A stretch of DNA of 64,000 nt from Lentilactobacillus curieae (GCF_000785105.2 NZ_CP018906.1:124001-188000), one strand, 5' to 3'; positions 19,425-30,404 are shown, counted from the first letter of the stretch. Translations and numbers: made by a program. Notes: generated by a model from the sequence alone, not told the origin.

Positions 19425-20729
19425 CTAATCGAAGAAGTCGCTGAAGAAGTTTTTGATTCCTTCACCGCGCTTTTTCTTATTTTTTGGTCGTTTTGGTTTA
19501 CTTTGCTTTGCAGGCTTACTTGTAGGCTGAGCACTTTGTTCAACAACTTTAGGAGCCTTGGTCATGGTAGCTCCAACTGCCGAACGCGTCGTCAACTGAA
19601 TATCAGATAAGTCTGAATAGTAAGAAACAAGTGATAAAACTGACGAGAACGATGGGTGTCTTAATCCCATTTGATCAGGAATATAAACCCTAACATTGGC
19701 GTTAAACTGGTCAGCTGCTAAGTCAGCAATTCCTGGCAATGCAGCCACCCCACCAGTCAAAACAATACCCCCTGGTAAGTCTAGTGCAGACACTTGTTCT
19801 AGTTGATCCTTTAAGCGGTCAAATATTTGACTTAATCTAGCTTCGATAATTTCGGCTAGGTACTTTTCGTCAACGTAGGTTGGTTCTGATTGCCCGACAA
19901 CTTCAACAGGAAATTCATTGTCTGAAGAAGCTTGGAACGAATCTGCGTACCCATAATCTCGCTTAATTTTTTCGGCGTTACTCATCGATGAGTTCAACAC
20001 AATGGAAATATCCTTTGTTATGTACTCCCCACCTTCAGAATCAGTTGTTGCAAATTTTAATTGATGATCGTGGAAAACAGTTGCAGTAGTTTGACCGCCA
20101 CCTAAATCAATGATGATTGTCCCAAAGTCTTGTTCACCATCATTTAGCATTTGGTGAGCTTCTGCCAATGGAGTCAAAATCATTGACTGGATGTTTAAAC
20201 CAGCTTTCTCAACTGCCTTCTGTAAGTTATGCATAATTCCCTTAGAGCCAGTGATTAACTTACCACGCATCTCTAAACGAACCCCAACCATTCCACGAGG
20301 ATCCTTAATGCCGTCAAACCCATCAACGATGAACTCTTCTGGCTGGATGTCAACCACTTCACGTTCCTGTGGCAAACTTGTTCCCATGGCTGAAGATGCG
20401 ACATTACGGACATCCTCAGCAGTAATCTCTCGTGACTGGTCATCAATTGTGATCAATCCGTTACATGGTTCAATTCTCAACATGTTGGCAGGTGCACCAA
20501 CAATTACATCTTTAATTTCAATACTTGCTTTTTCTTGAGCTTGATTTACTGCGCCCCTAATTGCTTCTGCCGCTTGGTCGATATCGACAATAACACCACG
20601 GCTTAAACCATTAGATGGTTCATTCCCCACACCAATAACGTTCAATTGCCCTTTTACTTTTTCTGCAACAATTACTTTTATTGAGGTGGTTCCTATATCA
20701 AGTCCCACATATAAACCTGAATTATCCAT
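19425..20729 (-). CDS. ftsA: Cell division protein FtsA
   Basis: Actin-like ATPase that anchors FtsZ to the membrane. It has the phosphate motif YVGLDIGTTSIK at the N-terminus and IIIDLGGGQTTATV near residue 205, then VLTGGVAALPG near 325. The C-terminal end GIKNFFSDFFD forms the amphipathic membrane-targeting helix after a Lys/Pro-rich linker. The start is the ATG at 20729; a GTG seven codons upstream overlaps the GGAGG site. It directly precedes ftsZ. Confidence 0.97.
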   Translation of the reverse strand: MDNSGLYVGLDIGTTSIKVIVAEKVKGQLNVIGVGNEPSNGLSRGVIVDIDQAAEAIRGAVNQAQEKASIEIKDVIVGAPANMLRIEPCNGLITIDDQSREITAEDVRNVASSAMGTSLPQEREVVDIQPEEFIVDGFDGIKDPRGMVGVRLEMRGKLITGSKGIMHNLQKAVEKAGLNIQSMILTPLAEAHQMLNDGEQDFGTIIIDLGGGQTTATVFHDHQLKFATTDSEGGEYITKDISIVLNSSMSNAEKIKRDYGYADSFQASSDNEFPVEVVGQSEPTYVDEKYLAEIIEARLSQIFDRLKDQLEQVSALDLPGGIVLTGGVAALPGIADLAADQFNANVRVYIPDQMGLRHPSFSSVLSLVSYYSDLSDIQLTTRSAVGATMTKAPKVVEQSAQPTSKPAKQSKPKRPKNKKKRGEGIKNFFSDFFD

Positions 20730-20829
20730 AATTATGTAAGGAACCTCCACACTATTAATAAATTTTTAATACAAACCAATTCTACCACAACCCGTTTCAA
20801 TTAAAAAAGATAATTGAGTCGCAAAATCC

Positions 20830-21741
20830 TTATCTACCAGTAGTGGAACGGGTGTTCTGCTTTTGCTTAGTGGTTTGCGGTTGCTTTTTAGTGGAAACGG
20901 TACCACTAGCAGAAGCCTTTTTAGACTTCATTGGGTATGAATATGCTCCCACCTGCATATCAATAACACTCTTACTTTTCAACTTAGAAACCATACTTGG
21001 ATAGTAATTCATCTTATCGCCAAATGTATTAATGGTGCCAAGCACAACGTTTTTGTCGTGCATCTTCAACACCACCCGATTCTTATTTAACTTAGTTGGT
21101 GAATAAGAAACCGTCACAATGTTTGCCCTAACATCTGGTTCAATTTTTTTATACTGTGCCAAACAATTTTTCAATATCTTTGGATCTTTAAACTTTTTAA
21201 CGATTGGGTAATTTGCCGTTGGGTTCAAAATCTTATTTTTAATAATGACCCCGCTTTTTAAAATTGGTTGGTATCCACGGTCAATGTATAAATAGCCTAT
21301 CGTTGGATACTCCTTAACCTTAATCAGTACTTCGTTAAAGTTTCTGGTAGAGATTTTAACCGAATCCAGTCGCTGACTTTTATTCTTTAATTCCGTTGCC
21401 AATTTATGTTGGTGACCCCAAACGTTAATCAATGGTTCATTTTTTCTCACCGACGTAAACTTATTAATTGTTGCTGTGCTAACCATCTCATTACCAGTGA
21501 TTGTTACTTTGCTTACCCGACTATATGGCGTAACAAAGAATAAACAGATCAACAGTCCTAAAGTAAAAATCACCAATAAGGGTGACATTCGCTTTAAATT
21601 AGTAACTTGGAAATCTTTTAATTTCGATTTCCGTGAATCGCGTTTTCGATGATTTCTATGCTTTTTCTTTTGGCTTTTTTGTTCATTACTTATTCGTTCC
21701 CACGGCGTTAGTTCTTCTTCATGCTTATTCTTCTTTGCCAT
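20830..21741 (-). CDS. divIB: Cell division protein DivIB/FtsQ
   Basis: Bitopic divisome protein that works with FtsL and DivIC outside the membrane. It has a very basic cytosolic head (residues 1-50), one membrane segment (LLVIFTLGLLICLFFVT near 55-72), a POTRA domain starting VSKVTITGNEMVSTATI, a beta domain and a Ser/Thr/Gln-rich tail. The 303-residue length fits lactobacilli. The ATG at 21741 has AAGGGGA upstream. Confidence 0.93.
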   Translation of the reverse strand: MAKKNKHEEELTPWERISNEQKSQKKKHRNHRKRDSRKSKLKDFQVTNLKRMSPLLVIFTLGLLICLFFVTPYSRVSKVTITGNEMVSTATINKFTSVRKNEPLINVWGHQHKLATELKNKSQRLDSVKISTRNFNEVLIKVKEYPTIGYLYIDRGYQPILKSGVIIKNKILNPTANYPIVKKFKDPKILKNCLAQYKKIEPDVRANIVTVSYSPTKLNKNRVVLKMHDKNVVLGTINTFGDKMNYYPSMVSKLKSKSVIDMQVGAYSYPMKSKKASASGTVSTKKQPQTTKQKQNTRSTTGR

Positions 21742-21764
21742 CACAATTTCCCCTTAACAAATGG

Positions 21765-22856
21765 CTATTTATGAATCGACCTCGCAAGATTCAAGACTCG
21801 ATCAGCTGAATCAACTACCCCCATTTGTTTTGAGTGTTCAGCCATCTGGTTTCTTTCGTCATCATCATGCATTAATCGATCAATATTTTTCAATAATGAT
21901 TCACCGTTCAGCTCATCTTCCTTAATCATTAAAGCAGCATGATTATCGACTAAGCTCATTGTATTCTTAGTTTGGTGATCTGCAGTAACGTATGGGCTCG
22001 GAATCAAAATCGCCGGAATCCCAAGTGCTGTAATTTCAGCAATGCTTGTTGCCCCTGAGCGCCCGACAATCAAGTCAACCCTTGGCAGTACAGAAGGCAT
22101 ATTGTCAATGTAAGGCAAGACCTTCACGTTGTTAGCCAATTGAACTTTATCAAGTTGCTGCATAATGCCATCATACCGCTTTTGCCCGGTAACAAAAACT
22201 ACTTGGTAGTCTCTTTGACTAAATTTATTAATTGCATCAACTACGGCAGAATTAATCTTAGGTGCCCCCTGGCTACCTCCGAATATCAAAACGGTTTGCT
22301 TATTGTCTGCTAATCCAATATTAGACCATTTAAAGTCGCTGTGCATGTTTGCTACTTGCTGTGCTCGCGGATTACCGACAAATTCAACCTTATCAGCAGG
22401 AAATTGACTTTTAGCAGCTTCAAAACCAACCCCAATTTTATCAACGAATCTGCTTAAAAATTTATTTGTTAGCCCAACAACGCTATTTTGTTCATGGATC
22501 AACGTTGGCACCTTCATCCTGGCTGCTGCATAGACTACCGCACCAGATACATACCCACCCGTTCCAATAACAACGTCTGGTTTAAAATCTTTAATGATTT
22601 GTTTGGACTTCTTGACACTCTTTAAAAATAAAGCAACTGTCTTAAAGTTATCCAAAGATAATGACCGTTTAAAGCCCTGGATTTCTAAAGCAATAAACTT
22701 CAGCCCTTGCTTTTTAACGATGCCACCTTCTAAGCCTCGCTCTGACCCAACGTAAAGAATTTCAGAATCAGGTTCTTGCTTCAGTAGATCTTCAATGATT
22801 GCGAGTGCTGGGTAGATGTGTCCACCAGTACCTCCACCTGAAATTATGAGTCTCAT
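21765..22856 (-). CDS. murG: UDP-GlcNAc transferase MurG
   Basis: Peripheral membrane glycosyltransferase that adds GlcNAc to lipid I to make lipid II. It has the N-terminal glycine loop [14 protein letters not shown], the second loop [11 protein letters not shown] near residue 190 and the donor-site segment [16 protein letters not shown] near 260. The 363 residues match the family. The start overlaps the end of murD by 4 bp. Confidence 0.97.
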   Translation of the reverse strand: MRLIISGGGTGGHIYPALAIIEDLLKQEPDSEILYVGSERGLEGGIVKKQGLKFIALEIQGFKRSLSLDNFKTVALFLKSVKKSKQIIKDFKPDVVIGTGGYVSGAVVYAAARMKVPTLIHEQNSVVGLTNKFLSRFVDKIGVGFEAAKSQFPADKVEFVGNPRAQQVANMHSDFKWSNIGLADNKQTVLIFGGSQGAPKINSAVVDAINKFSQRDYQVVFVTGQKRYDGIMQQLDKVQLANNVKVLPYIDNMPSVLPRVDLIVGRSGATSIAEITALGIPAILIPSPYVTADHQTKNTMSLVDNHAALMIKEDELNGESLLKNIDRLMHDDDERNQMAEHSKQMGVVDSADRVLNLARSIHK

Positions 22857-24235
22857 TCTGCTTCCTCCTGTTTATGGGTTAGATTTTCAACTTCCTTTAC
22901 AAACTTATCGCCACGTTCTTCAAAGGTTTTGAATTGATCCCAGCTAGCATTAGCTGGTGAAAGTAGAATAATGTCCCCACTGTCACTATCTGCATACGCC
23001 TTGGGTACAGCCTCTGCCAAGGTATCGACAATTTGAATGTCGTCAACACCGGCCTTTTTCGCTGCATCTTCGAGCAATTCTTTAGTTTCGCCATATAAAA
23101 CGGCAGCTTTAACGTGCTCTTTAAGCTGAGGCACCAATTTGTCAAAAGTGTAACCACGATCAAGGCCACCAGCAATTAAAACGATTGGTTTATCAAAGCC
23201 TTCAAGGGCAATTTGGGTTGCTTCAATATCTGTTGCCTTTGAATCATTGTAGAAACGGCGGCCGTCAGATTCAAGTACAAATTGCAATCTGTGACGAACC
23301 CCTTTGAACGTCTCTAAAACATTGGTAATGGCTAAATTGGATTTGCCAAGGGCTTTAGCAGTGGCAATTGCTGCAAGCGCATTTTCAACATTTTGTTTTC
23401 CAGGAACCTTGATATCATCGGCATCCATAATGAATTCGTCGTTGTAGTACAGTTTTCCGTCCCGTTCGTATGCTCCCTTATCGGTAACGGACTCCCTTGA
23501 AAATGGGACAACGGTTGCATTTGATTTACTACTTAGATTACGCCATTCCTCATTATCAAAGTTGACTACGAAGAAGTCGTCAGCTGTCTGGTTCATAGTA
23601 ATTCTCATCTTCGCATTCACATAGTTCTCTCTAGTCTTATGGTAATCCAAATGATTAGAAAAGATATTTGTCAAAACCGCTACATGTGGATGTAATTCCT
23701 TAATTCCTAATAGCATAAAACTTGAAAGTTCCAGCACAATTGTATCGTCCTTTGTTGCCTTTTGCGCAACCTCAGTTGCAGGAATTCCAATGTTTCCGGC
23801 AGCAAACGCTGTTCCTTTATCTCTTTGTTGGTTCAAAATGTTAGCAATCATTGTTACCGTGGTAGTCTTACCGTTACTTCCAGTTACACCGATAATCTCC
23901 GCATCCGTAATTTTGGCTGCGAGTTCAACCTCCGTAATAATTGGAATTTGTTTGTTTTCTGCTGCAGCAACTACAGGATTATCGTACGGGATTCCCGGGT
24001 TCTTAACCAATACATCAAAATGGCGTGCCAATAAGTCATCAGGGTGGCCACCAGTAATTGTTTCAATCCCCAAGTCTTCAATTTCATTTAGTTCCGGTAA
24101 ATCACTTCTGTCCTTTGCATCGTTTAAAGTGACGTTTGCACCTAATTCCTTAAGTACTTTGGCTGCATTTGTACCGCTTTTACCAGCCCCCAAAACTAAA
24201 ACATCTTTTTGCTTGTAATCATCAATCATTTTCAT
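22853..24235 (-). CDS. murD: UDP-MurNAc-L-alanine:D-glutamate ligase MurD
   Basis: Cytosolic ATP-dependent ligase adding D-Glu to the peptidoglycan precursor. The ATP loop [15 protein letters not shown] is near residue 118, with [11 protein letters not shown] near 185 and the C-terminal segments GVRHRLQFV and [18 protein letters not shown] stands 7 nt before the ATG. At 460 residues it is standard. Confidence 0.97.
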   Translation of the reverse strand: MKMIDDYKQKDVLVLGAGKSGTNAAKVLKELGANVTLNDAKDRSDLPELNEIEDLGIETITGGHPDDLLARHFDVLVKNPGIPYDNPVVAAAENKQIPIITEVELAAKITDAEIIGVTGSNGKTTTVTMIANILNQQRDKGTAFAAGNIGIPATEVAQKATKDDTIVLELSSFMLLGIKELHPHVAVLTNIFSNHLDYHKTRENYVNAKMRITMNQTADDFFVVNFDNEEWRNLSSKSNATVVPFSRESVTDKGAYERDGKLYYNDEFIMDADDIKVPGKQNVENALAAIATAKALGKSNLAITNVLETFKGVRHRLQFVLESDGRRFYNDSKATDIEATQIALEGFDKPIVLIAGGLDRGYTFDKLVPQLKEHVKAAVLYGETKELLEDAAKKAGVDDIQIVDTLAEAVPKAYADSDSGDIILLSPANASWDQFKTFEERGDKFVKEVENLTHKQEEAE

Positions 24236-24304
24236 AGTGTTTTCCCTTCAACTTTAAAATATCGACTTAAATACAACAAAAAACTGGATAAAATCCAGTT
24301 TTAC

Positions 24305-25264
24305 TTAGGCTATTGTGCTTACTGCGATTACGGCCATCACTAGACCGATGCCCCAGAATGTGAAATCGACCTTCCATTCTGACCAGCCCAACATTTCAAA
24401 ATGATGATGGATTGGCGTCATTTTGAAAATCCGTTTACCGGTTAATTTAAACGAAGCGACTTGCAGTATTACACTGGCAGTCTCTAAAACAAAAATCAAC
24501 CCAATTACTAACAGTGAGAATTCATGGTGCAGCAAAATCGAGACCGCTGCAATGGCCCCACCTAAAGCAAGTGACCCCATATCTCCCATGAAAATTTTTG
24601 CTGGCTTGTGATTGAAGATAAAGAAGCCAATCAACGCACCCACAACTGTGATACAAAATACCATGACATCAGTTTGGCCCTGAGCATTAGCAATAATTGC
24701 ATATGCTGTAAAAGCAATAATTCCCAAACCGGAAACTAATCCATCTAATCCATCTGTTAAGTTAACAGCATTTGAAAATCCAACCAACCAAAAAATCACG
24801 AACAAGATATACAAGTAACTAAGATTTAAGTCACCCGCAAACGGAATCTTGATGGCCATTGGAAAACCTTCGGAAATATATACGATAGCAAATATTACCG
24901 AAATCACGATTTGGCCTAACATTTTCTGCCATGCTTTTAGGCCTTCATTTTGGCGTTTAAAAATTTTAATGCTATCATCAAACATCCCCAAAAGTCCAAA
25001 GAAAACTAAAACAAACAGTAATATTAGTAGCGATGGGCTTAGTAAGCCTTTAATACCACCATAAATCAGATCAACTAGGGTAATGGCAAAGATAAACAGA
25101 ATTCCTCCCATTGTTGGAGTCCCTGACTTTTTCTCATGCCATGATGGCCCTTCCTCACGAATCATCTGACCTTCTTTTTTACTTCTAAAATACTTGATCA
25201 AGCTAGGCATACAGACTGCCGTGATTAAAAATCCTAAAATTGGTGGTATTAACCAATTACTCAT
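24305..25264 (-). CDS. mraY: Phospho-MurNAc-pentapeptide transferase MraY
   Basis: Integral membrane enzyme that makes lipid I from UDP-MurNAc-pentapeptide and undecaprenyl phosphate. About ten hydrophobic segments are visible. The catalytic loops are GTPTMGG near residue 50, [14 protein letters not shown] near 165, [20 protein letters not shown] near 218 and MTPIHHHFE near 285. The 319-residue length is typical for Firmicutes. Confidence 0.97.
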   Translation of the reverse strand: MSNWLIPPILGFLITAVCMPSLIKYFRSKKEGQMIREEGPSWHEKKSGTPTMGGILFIFAITLVDLIYGGIKGLLSPSLLILLFVLVFFGLLGMFDDSIKIFKRQNEGLKAWQKMLGQIVISVIFAIVYISEGFPMAIKIPFAGDLNLSYLYILFVIFWLVGFSNAVNLTDGLDGLVSGLGIIAFTAYAIIANAQGQTDVMVFCITVVGALIGFFIFNHKPAKIFMGDMGSLALGGAIAAVSILLHHEFSLLVIGLIFVLETASVILQVASFKLTGKRIFKMTPIHHHFEMLGWSEWKVDFTFWGIGLVMAVIAVSTIA

Positions 25265-25286
25265 CGTTTTCTTCCATCCTTTTTAA

Positions 25287-27446
25287 CTATTCAAAATTTA
25301 CTTTCAAAACTTCATTTTCCTTTATCTTCTTAGAAAATGCAATACTCTGACTATCAGCATACCCAGATCCCGTTGCTTCAAGTTTCATTCCAGTCAACTT
25401 ACATAATTCTTGAACGTCAGCTTTACTCCAACCGATAATTCTTGGCATCGTCCAGTTGCCATTGGTCAGCAAGATAATTCGCTTGTCGCCCTTTACCTTA
25501 GTTCCAGCGGCAACAGATTGTTTTGATACTAAGTTACCATCACCAATAATCGATGCTTCAAAATCATGTTCAGTTAACGACTTTTTAGCAACGTCCGTCG
25601 CCCTAAATTGGGTTTCTGGAACCGTACGAACCGTTTCGTTTTTACCACCATTAGCACTTTGCAATGCCCGACTCAGTACTGGCTTGAAAATTTGCGCCAT
25701 CAATTGGGTAGCTGTCTTCGTTCCCGTTAGCTTAGGCTGTTTCATAGTAATGTACATTACATACTTAGGATTCTTAGCTGGTAGCATTCCGGCAACAGAG
25801 TAAAGATAACTATCGTCCCCAGATGCGTACCCGCCTGCGCCATTGCTTACTTGCGCGGTACCGGTCTTAGCAGCAACTCGATAACCCTTCATCTTATAGT
25901 CGCCACCGATTCCGTAACTCTTATAAACAACGTCTTCCATGTGCTTACGCACCTTTTTGGCGGTATCTGCACTAATTGGATGGCCAACAACTTCTGGTTT
26001 ATACTGTTTGATTACTTTTTTGTTGCTTGGGTCAGTGACCTTTGAAATGAAGTAAGGTTTCATCATCTTACCGTTATTGGCAACCCCTGACAAAGCACGC
26101 ATCATTTGCATGGCAGTTACTTCGATACCTTGTCCAAACGCAGTATCAGCTTGCTCGATTGGGTACTGGAATTGTAATTTCCCAGTTGTTTCGCCCGCTA
26201 AACCACTGTCAGTACTTGTGATGAATTGGAATCGTTTAATGTAATCTTTCCAAGTCTTAGCACCCATCTGTTGCTCCAAATGAGCCATGGCAACGTTACT
26301 TGAAAGGGCAAACCCTTTGTTATAAGTAATGTATCCCCAACCACCTTGGTTCCAGTCAGGAACGATTTTGCCATCAACTGCATAACGACCTGATTCATAT
26401 AAGGCATCTCCATTGTAATGCCCCGAATTAATCGAAGCAGACATGGTAAATATCTTCATCGTAGAACCTGGTTCAAACGAGTCCTGGACCAGGTTATTAG
26501 TCCAAGCTGTGTTTAATCCCTTCAAAGTAGACGAGTTGAATGATGGCCGTTGAGAAACTGCCACAATTTTTCCCGTCTTTGCTTCCATTAGGATTGCGTT
26601 CATAGATGCTGGGTGAACCTCGGACTGAACTGCACTCATTTCAGTTTCCATTAGGTTTTGTAAATGACTGTCAATCGTTGTGTAAACATTGTCACCATTT
26701 TGGGCTGGGCGTTCCTTTTGCTTACGTCCCGGCAGTCTGTATCCATACACATCATACTGACCGTCACGATAACCATTTTCACCAGACAATTCGCTGTTAA
26801 ACGCTTTTTCGATTCCCATCTGGCCCACTAAGTTCTGTGCCCCAGTCTTCTTGTCACTCTTTGGAGTTGCTAGTCCAATTAAATTAGATGCAAACATTCC
26901 ATTTGGATACGATCGTGCTTGTTGCTGGATAAAGTTTATCCCTGGTAACTTATGTTCTTCGATTTTTTCCTTAGTCAAAACCGAAATATTTGTTCCAGCA
27001 CTACCAAATTCAACTTGGAACGTATCCTTATTTTTTGGAGTCAGTGCCTTATAAATCTTTTTTTCTGATAACGGTATGTACTTAGCTAAAACCTTTGCCG
27101 TTTTTTTCTTGTTAACCACGTAAAGTGGCTTATGATCTGAACCAACTTGGCTCTTACTCAAAACTGCGTAAAGTGAGTAAGTACTGGTATCTTCTGCTAA
27201 TGGCTCGCCATCGGCATCATAAATTGTTCCGCGCTTCGCCTTTAGCGTTCTGGTTTGTGTATACAGCTGCTCCGCTCGCTTAGAGAGGTTCACATTCTTA
27301 ACATTCTTGCCAACCGCAATCACAAACATTCTTGATCCAAGGGCAAAAAAGACCAAAATAAAAAAGAAAAATAGGGTGACACCCACTTTTTTTCGATTTT
27401 GTTTGGCCTTTAATTCTTCTTCATTTTGATTTGATGAATCCTTCAT
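25287..27446 (-). CDS. ftsI: Division-type class B penicillin-binding protein with PASTA domains
   Basis: Transpeptidase for septal peptidoglycan. It has a short cytosolic head, a membrane anchor near residues 25-45, a dimerisation domain, and the transpeptidase domain with SxxK in PGSTMKIF, SxN in LSSNVAM and KTG in AAKTGTAQVS. Two C-terminal PASTA repeats follow (from about residue 600). This architecture matches PBP2X-type proteins. The gene overlaps ftsL by 4 bp. Confidence 0.95.
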   Translation of the reverse strand: MKDSSNQNEEELKAKQNRKKVGVTLFFFFILVFFALGSRMFVIAVGKNVKNVNLSKRAEQLYTQTRTLKAKRGTIYDADGEPLAEDTSTYSLYAVLSKSQVGSDHKPLYVVNKKKTAKVLAKYIPLSEKKIYKALTPKNKDTFQVEFGSAGTNISVLTKEKIEEHKLPGINFIQQQARSYPNGMFASNLIGLATPKSDKKTGAQNLVGQMGIEKAFNSELSGENGYRDGQYDVYGYRLPGRKQKERPAQNGDNVYTTIDSHLQNLMETEMSAVQSEVHPASMNAILMEAKTGKIVAVSQRPSFNSSTLKGLNTAWTNNLVQDSFEPGSTMKIFTMSASINSGHYNGDALYESGRYAVDGKIVPDWNQGGWGYITYNKGFALSSNVAMAHLEQQMGAKTWKDYIKRFQFITSTDSGLAGETTGKLQFQYPIEQADTAFGQGIEVTAMQMMRALSGVANNGKMMKPYFISKVTDPSNKKVIKQYKPEVVGHPISADTAKKVRKHMEDVVYKSYGIGGDYKMKGYRVAAKTGTAQVSNGAGGYASGDDSYLYSVAGMLPAKNPKYVMYITMKQPKLTGTKTATQLMAQIFKPVLSRALQSANGGKNETVRTVPETQFRATDVAKKSLTEHDFEASIIGDGNLVSKQSVAAGTKVKGDKRIILLTNGNWTMPRIIGWSKADVQELCKLTGMKLEATGSGYADSQSIAFSKKIKENEVLKVNFE

Positions 27447-27820
27447 TTCGTGACATTCCTTATGTTCGAGTTAGAAAGCGACATACCGCTGCTTTTAGCG
27501 ATTTTTTCTAATCTACTGCTGCTTTGCAATTCCCCGATTTGCTGTTTATAGTTTGTATTTTTATTATGCATTGTTGCCACCTGATTGTCTAGTTGCTGTA
27601 ACTCATGTTGAGAATTACTTAGCGCAATTTTTGATGAAACAACATAAATCATCAATACTGATGCCACGATAGCTAGGGTTGCCCCTAACACTTTTTCGAA
27701 GGTTGAAACTTTTAATCTTTCTTTTACCTTTGGTTCTGATTTAACTGCCGGTTGTTCTGGTGCAAAAGTTGTTGTTTTTGGTTGTTGAAAAATTTCCCGT
27801 GCTAAATTATTTTGAGCCAT
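27443..27820 (-). CDS. ftsL: Cell division protein FtsL
   Basis: Small bitopic divisome protein of 125 residues. It has a basic cytosolic head, one membrane segment (VLGATLAIVASVLMIYVVSS near 45-65) and a short extracellular coiled coil (LQQLDNQVATMHNKNTNYKQ). Sequence conservation in the family is low. The assignment rests on topology and the invariant position between rsmH and ftsI. Confidence 0.9.
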   Translation of the reverse strand: MAQNNLAREIFQQPKTTTFAPEQPAVKSEPKVKERLKVSTFEKVLGATLAIVASVLMIYVVSSKIALSNSQHELQQLDNQVATMHNKNTNYKQQIGELQSSSRLEKIAKSSGMSLSNSNIRNVTK

Positions 27821-27843
27821 TTTATGTATCCCCTTTTACATTA

Positions 27844-28794
27844 TTAGTCTTTAATTCGTTCAATTACCCGCAACTTTGCACTATGCGAACGATGATTTGC
27901 TTCCTGCTCATCATCACTTGGCAAAATTGGCTTTCTCGTAATTAACTTGAACTTAGGCTTAATCCCCTCAGGAATAATCGGTAAGTTTGAAGGTAAGTCA
28001 TCAGGTAATGAACTTTTTTCCTTAAACATCGACTTCACTAATTTGTCTTCTAACGATTGGAATGTAATAACGCAAATTCTGCCACCCACATTTAGCAGAT
28101 CAAATGCTGATTCCAAAGAATCTTCCAAAGCAGATAACTCATCGTTAACTGCCACCCTAATCGCTTGAAAGACCTTTTTCGCAGGATGACCTCCATGCCG
28201 CCTTGCAGCCGCTGGAATCGCATCCTTAATAATTTCAACCAATTGCCCCGTAGTATCAATTGGTTCCTTTTCTCTTTGTTCCTCAATTTTACGGGCAATT
28301 TGCTTTGAGAACTTTTCTTCACCATAACGGAAGAAAATTCTAACAAGTTGCTCATATGGCCATTCGTTGACGACCTTCCAGGCATCTAAATCCTGTTCCT
28401 GGTTCATTCTCATATCTAGTCTGGCATCGTACCGATAACTAAATCCGCGGTCACCATCGTCAAACTGTGGTGATGAAACACCTAAGTCATACAAGACACC
28501 ATTAACTTTTTCGATTTCCCGCTGATTCATCTCAGTGGTTAAATTCCTAAAATTATTATGGACGAGCGTTAACTTATTGTTGCTTATGTAATCAGCAAGC
28601 TTGTCTTGATTATATTCAATCGCCGTTTCATCTTGGTCGAAGGAATACAGATGGCCAGATTCTATATGCTTAAGAATATTACTTGTGTGACCCCCGCCAC
28701 CAAGCGTGGCATCAATGTACGTACCAGCTGGATCAATATTTAATTCATTAACTGCTTCGTTTAATAGAACCGTAACGTGCGAAAATTCCGCCAT
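27844..28794 (-). CDS. rsmH: 16S rRNA m4C1402 methyltransferase RsmH
   Basis: SAM-dependent enzyme that N4-methylates C1402 in the ribosomal P-site. It has the N-terminal [10 protein letters not shown], the SAM loop [16 protein letters not shown] near residue 22, [12 protein letters not shown] near 105 and [15 protein letters not shown] near 240. The 316 residues are typical. A GGGGGAA site precedes the ATG. Second gene of the dcw cluster. Confidence 0.97.
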   Translation of the reverse strand: MAEFSHVTVLLNEAVNELNIDPAGTYIDATLGGGGHTSNILKHIESGHLYSFDQDETAIEYNQDKLADYISNNKLTLVHNNFRNLTTEMNQREIEKVNGVLYDLGVSSPQFDDGDRGFSYRYDARLDMRMNQEQDLDAWKVVNEWPYEQLVRIFFRYGEEKFSKQIARKIEEQREKEPIDTTGQLVEIIKDAIPAAARRHGGHPAKKVFQAIRVAVNDELSALEDSLESAFDLLNVGGRICVITFQSLEDKLVKSMFKEKSSLPDDLPSNLPIIPEGIKPKFKLITRKPILPSDDEQEANHRSHSAKLRVIERIKD

Positions 28795-28830
28795 CTCGTC
28801 GTTCCCCCTCCTTTTAGATTTTAAAACGGC

Positions 28831-29256
28831 TTAAAAATCAATCATATTTTCAGCAATTTCATTAAAATTTTCTTCAGCTTCTTTGCTGAAGTCTTCCCAA
28901 AGATCTTCACTCCAGATTTCAAAACGATTAGAAACCCCAACGACCACACACTTCTTGGCAATCTTTGCGTAACCACGAAGATTGCTAGGAATATTAATTC
29001 TTCCCTGTTTGTCAAACTCACATTCGACAGCAGCTGAGAAGAAAAACCTAGTGAAATATCGGGCATCCTTCTTACTTACTGGTAGCTCATTGATCTTGTT
29101 TTGAAATTTCTCCCATTCATCCATCGGGTAACCGAATAAACAGTCGTCCATACCCCGTGTGACGACAAATTTTTCCCCGAGGTCTTGCCGAAACTTTGCA
29201 GGAATGATGATCCGTCCCTTGGCGTCAATATTGTGTTTATATTCACCCATGAACAT
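28831..29256 (-). CDS. mraZ: Transcriptional regulator MraZ
   Basis: AbrB-like DNA-binding protein that forms a ring and represses or modulates the dcw operon. Two SpoVT-AbrB half-domains are seen: [20 protein letters not shown] at the N-terminus and [20 protein letters not shown] near residue 75. The start is set at 29256 (MFMGEYKHN) with GGGGGTGAT upstream; the frame is open further up but would run through the operator repeats. It is the first dcw gene, right behind its presumed binding sites. Confidence 0.96.
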   Translation of the reverse strand: MFMGEYKHNIDAKGRIIIPAKFRQDLGEKFVVTRGMDDCLFGYPMDEWEKFQNKINELPVSKKDARYFTRFFFSAAVECEFDKQGRINIPSNLRGYAKIAKKCVVVGVSNRFEIWSEDLWEDFSKEAEENFNEIAENMIDF

Positions 29257-29278
29257 TTCATCACCCCCTAAAATAATT

Positions 29279-29319
29279 CCACAATCACATTCTACCACAA
29301 TTACCCACAATCAACCACA
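29279..29319 (-). promoter_or_regulatory. MraZ operator: 10-bp-phased TGTGG boxes over the mraZ promoter
   Basis: On the minus strand TGTGG occurs at 29315-29319, 29305-29309 and 29295-29299, with TGTGA at 29285-29289. These are four boxes at exact 10-bp steps, plus one more TGTGG out of phase at 29279-29283. Between them lies an extended -10, TGGTAGAAT, at about 29289-29297. Tandem helically phased boxes of this type are the known MraZ target, so this is most likely an autoregulatory site for the cluster. No good -35 was seen, which fits an extended -10 promoter. Confidence 0.85.
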
Positions 29320-29432
29320 AAGTGAATGAAAATTCAAATATTTTTTGAATTTTTTCTTTTCATCATGACCTTATCATTGATATACAAGCATTCTTGTTTA
29401 TGTGGTAAATGGTGGTGAATTTTAAAAAAGTC

Positions 29433-29474
29433 CAAAAAAATAGCCAGAATTTACATGAAATAAACTCTGGTTAT
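29433..29474 (-). terminator. Terminator of the Nudix/DUF3397 unit
   Basis: On the minus strand ATAACCAGA (29466-29474) pairs with TCTGGCTAT (29440-29448) and is followed by seven T. It separates the upstream genes from the dcw promoter. Confidence 0.85.
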
Positions 29475-29539
29475 GGTTAAAAAGTACTTATTCACTTTTA
29501 ATGGTTAACTGTGAACAACATCACGTAGAATCAATACTA

Positions 29540-29992
29540 TTACTGTTTATACTCAAAAGCAAAATTCAGCATTTCTTGCGTTTGTTCATTTAGTAGTGGT
29601 GGAATATGGTGACTATCAAAAAAATCGGTACCAATAGTTTCAAATTGGCGTTCAGTGATTCGCCTACCACCCACTTTTTCAACTTCAAATAACACTGAAA
29701 TCACTTGGCAAACATCCCCATTAGGATACTCAGTAAAACCTTGGTCAAATACTGCCAACTGCTTAACGGGTTTAATCTCTAACCCACTATCTTCTTTGTA
29801 CTCACGGATAATCGTCTGTTCAAAGTTCTCGCCGTATTCCATGTACCCACCCGGAAGGCTCCAATTATTTGTATCCGTCCGTTCTTGAAGTAAAATTCGT
29901 CCCTGATCGTCAAATAAAACACCAGCACATGCATTCAAAATAATCGGCATGTGACCGACCCTGCCACGAATTGATTGTATGTAATTTGCCAT
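29540..29992 (-). CDS. Nudix hydrolase
   Basis: A 150-residue Nudix-fold protein. The Nudix box is GGYMEYGENFEQTIIREYKE then DSGLEI, near residue 48. The second conserved Glu of the REUxEE core is Asp here, a conservative change. The substrate cannot be read from the sequence; house-cleaning of oxidised nucleotides or ADP-sugars is possible. It is encoded 4 bp after the DUF3397 gene. Confidence 0.88.
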   Translation of the reverse strand: MANYIQSIRGRVGHMPIILNACAGVLFDDQGRILLQERTDTNNWSLPGGYMEYGENFEQTIIREYKEDSGLEIKPVKQLAVFDQGFTEYPNGDVCQVISVLFEVEKVGGRRITERQFETIGTDFFDSHHIPPLLNEQTQEMLNFAFEYKQ

Positions 29993-29996
29993 TAAT

Positions 29997-30404
29997 TTAC
30001 CTCCACGTTAAACTCATCACCATTACAACTAGCCAAGCTATAAATAATAGTAGGTCTGAAAGTCGCCAAAGCAAGATCAACGTTTTCCGATAATTCATCT
30101 GCTGATCCGTAAAGATTCGCCAAATCAATATCCCGAGTGCAACAGCAAACCAAACCACTAATACCTCCGGAACCAGCGTACCATGTGGACCGTTACTTGA
30201 TAGTTGGTGAATAAAAACGATTAGAAAAGGTGGCCACAGATCAAGCGGATTTATTTTAATTCTAGTTTTTAAAAACTTTATCTTTTTGATTAACACCACA
30301 AAAAATGCCAGTGCTAACAGCACTAATACCTGTAAGGCAACCAGTTTCAGGTTGCCACCATTAATTATTAACCGCACAGATTTTTCCCCCATTTGAATGT
30401 TCAT
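29997..30404 (-). CDS. DUF3397-like membrane protein
   Basis: A membrane protein with four hydrophobic segments (for example ALQVLVLLALAFFVVLI and LLLFIAWLVVMVMS) and the internal pattern INPLDLWPPFLIVFIHQLS. It resembles DUF3397, a family found near mraZ in lactobacilli. The start is uncertain: the ATG at 30404 has GGTAAG before it, a TTG lies 7 codons upstream and an ATG lies 4 codons downstream. Function unknown. Confidence 0.75.
   Translation of the reverse strand: MNIQMGEKSVRLIINGGNLKLVALQVLVLLALAFFVVLIKKIKFLKTRIKINPLDLWPPFLIVFIHQLSSNGPHGTLVPEVLVVWFAVALGILIWRIFTDQQMNYRKTLILLWRLSDLLLFIAWLVVMVMSLTWR

Noticed and set aside
23762-24218. Plus-strand ORFs of 90 and 142 codons opposite murD
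   Set aside because: Antisense shadows of the murD frame; no start context or recognisable product.
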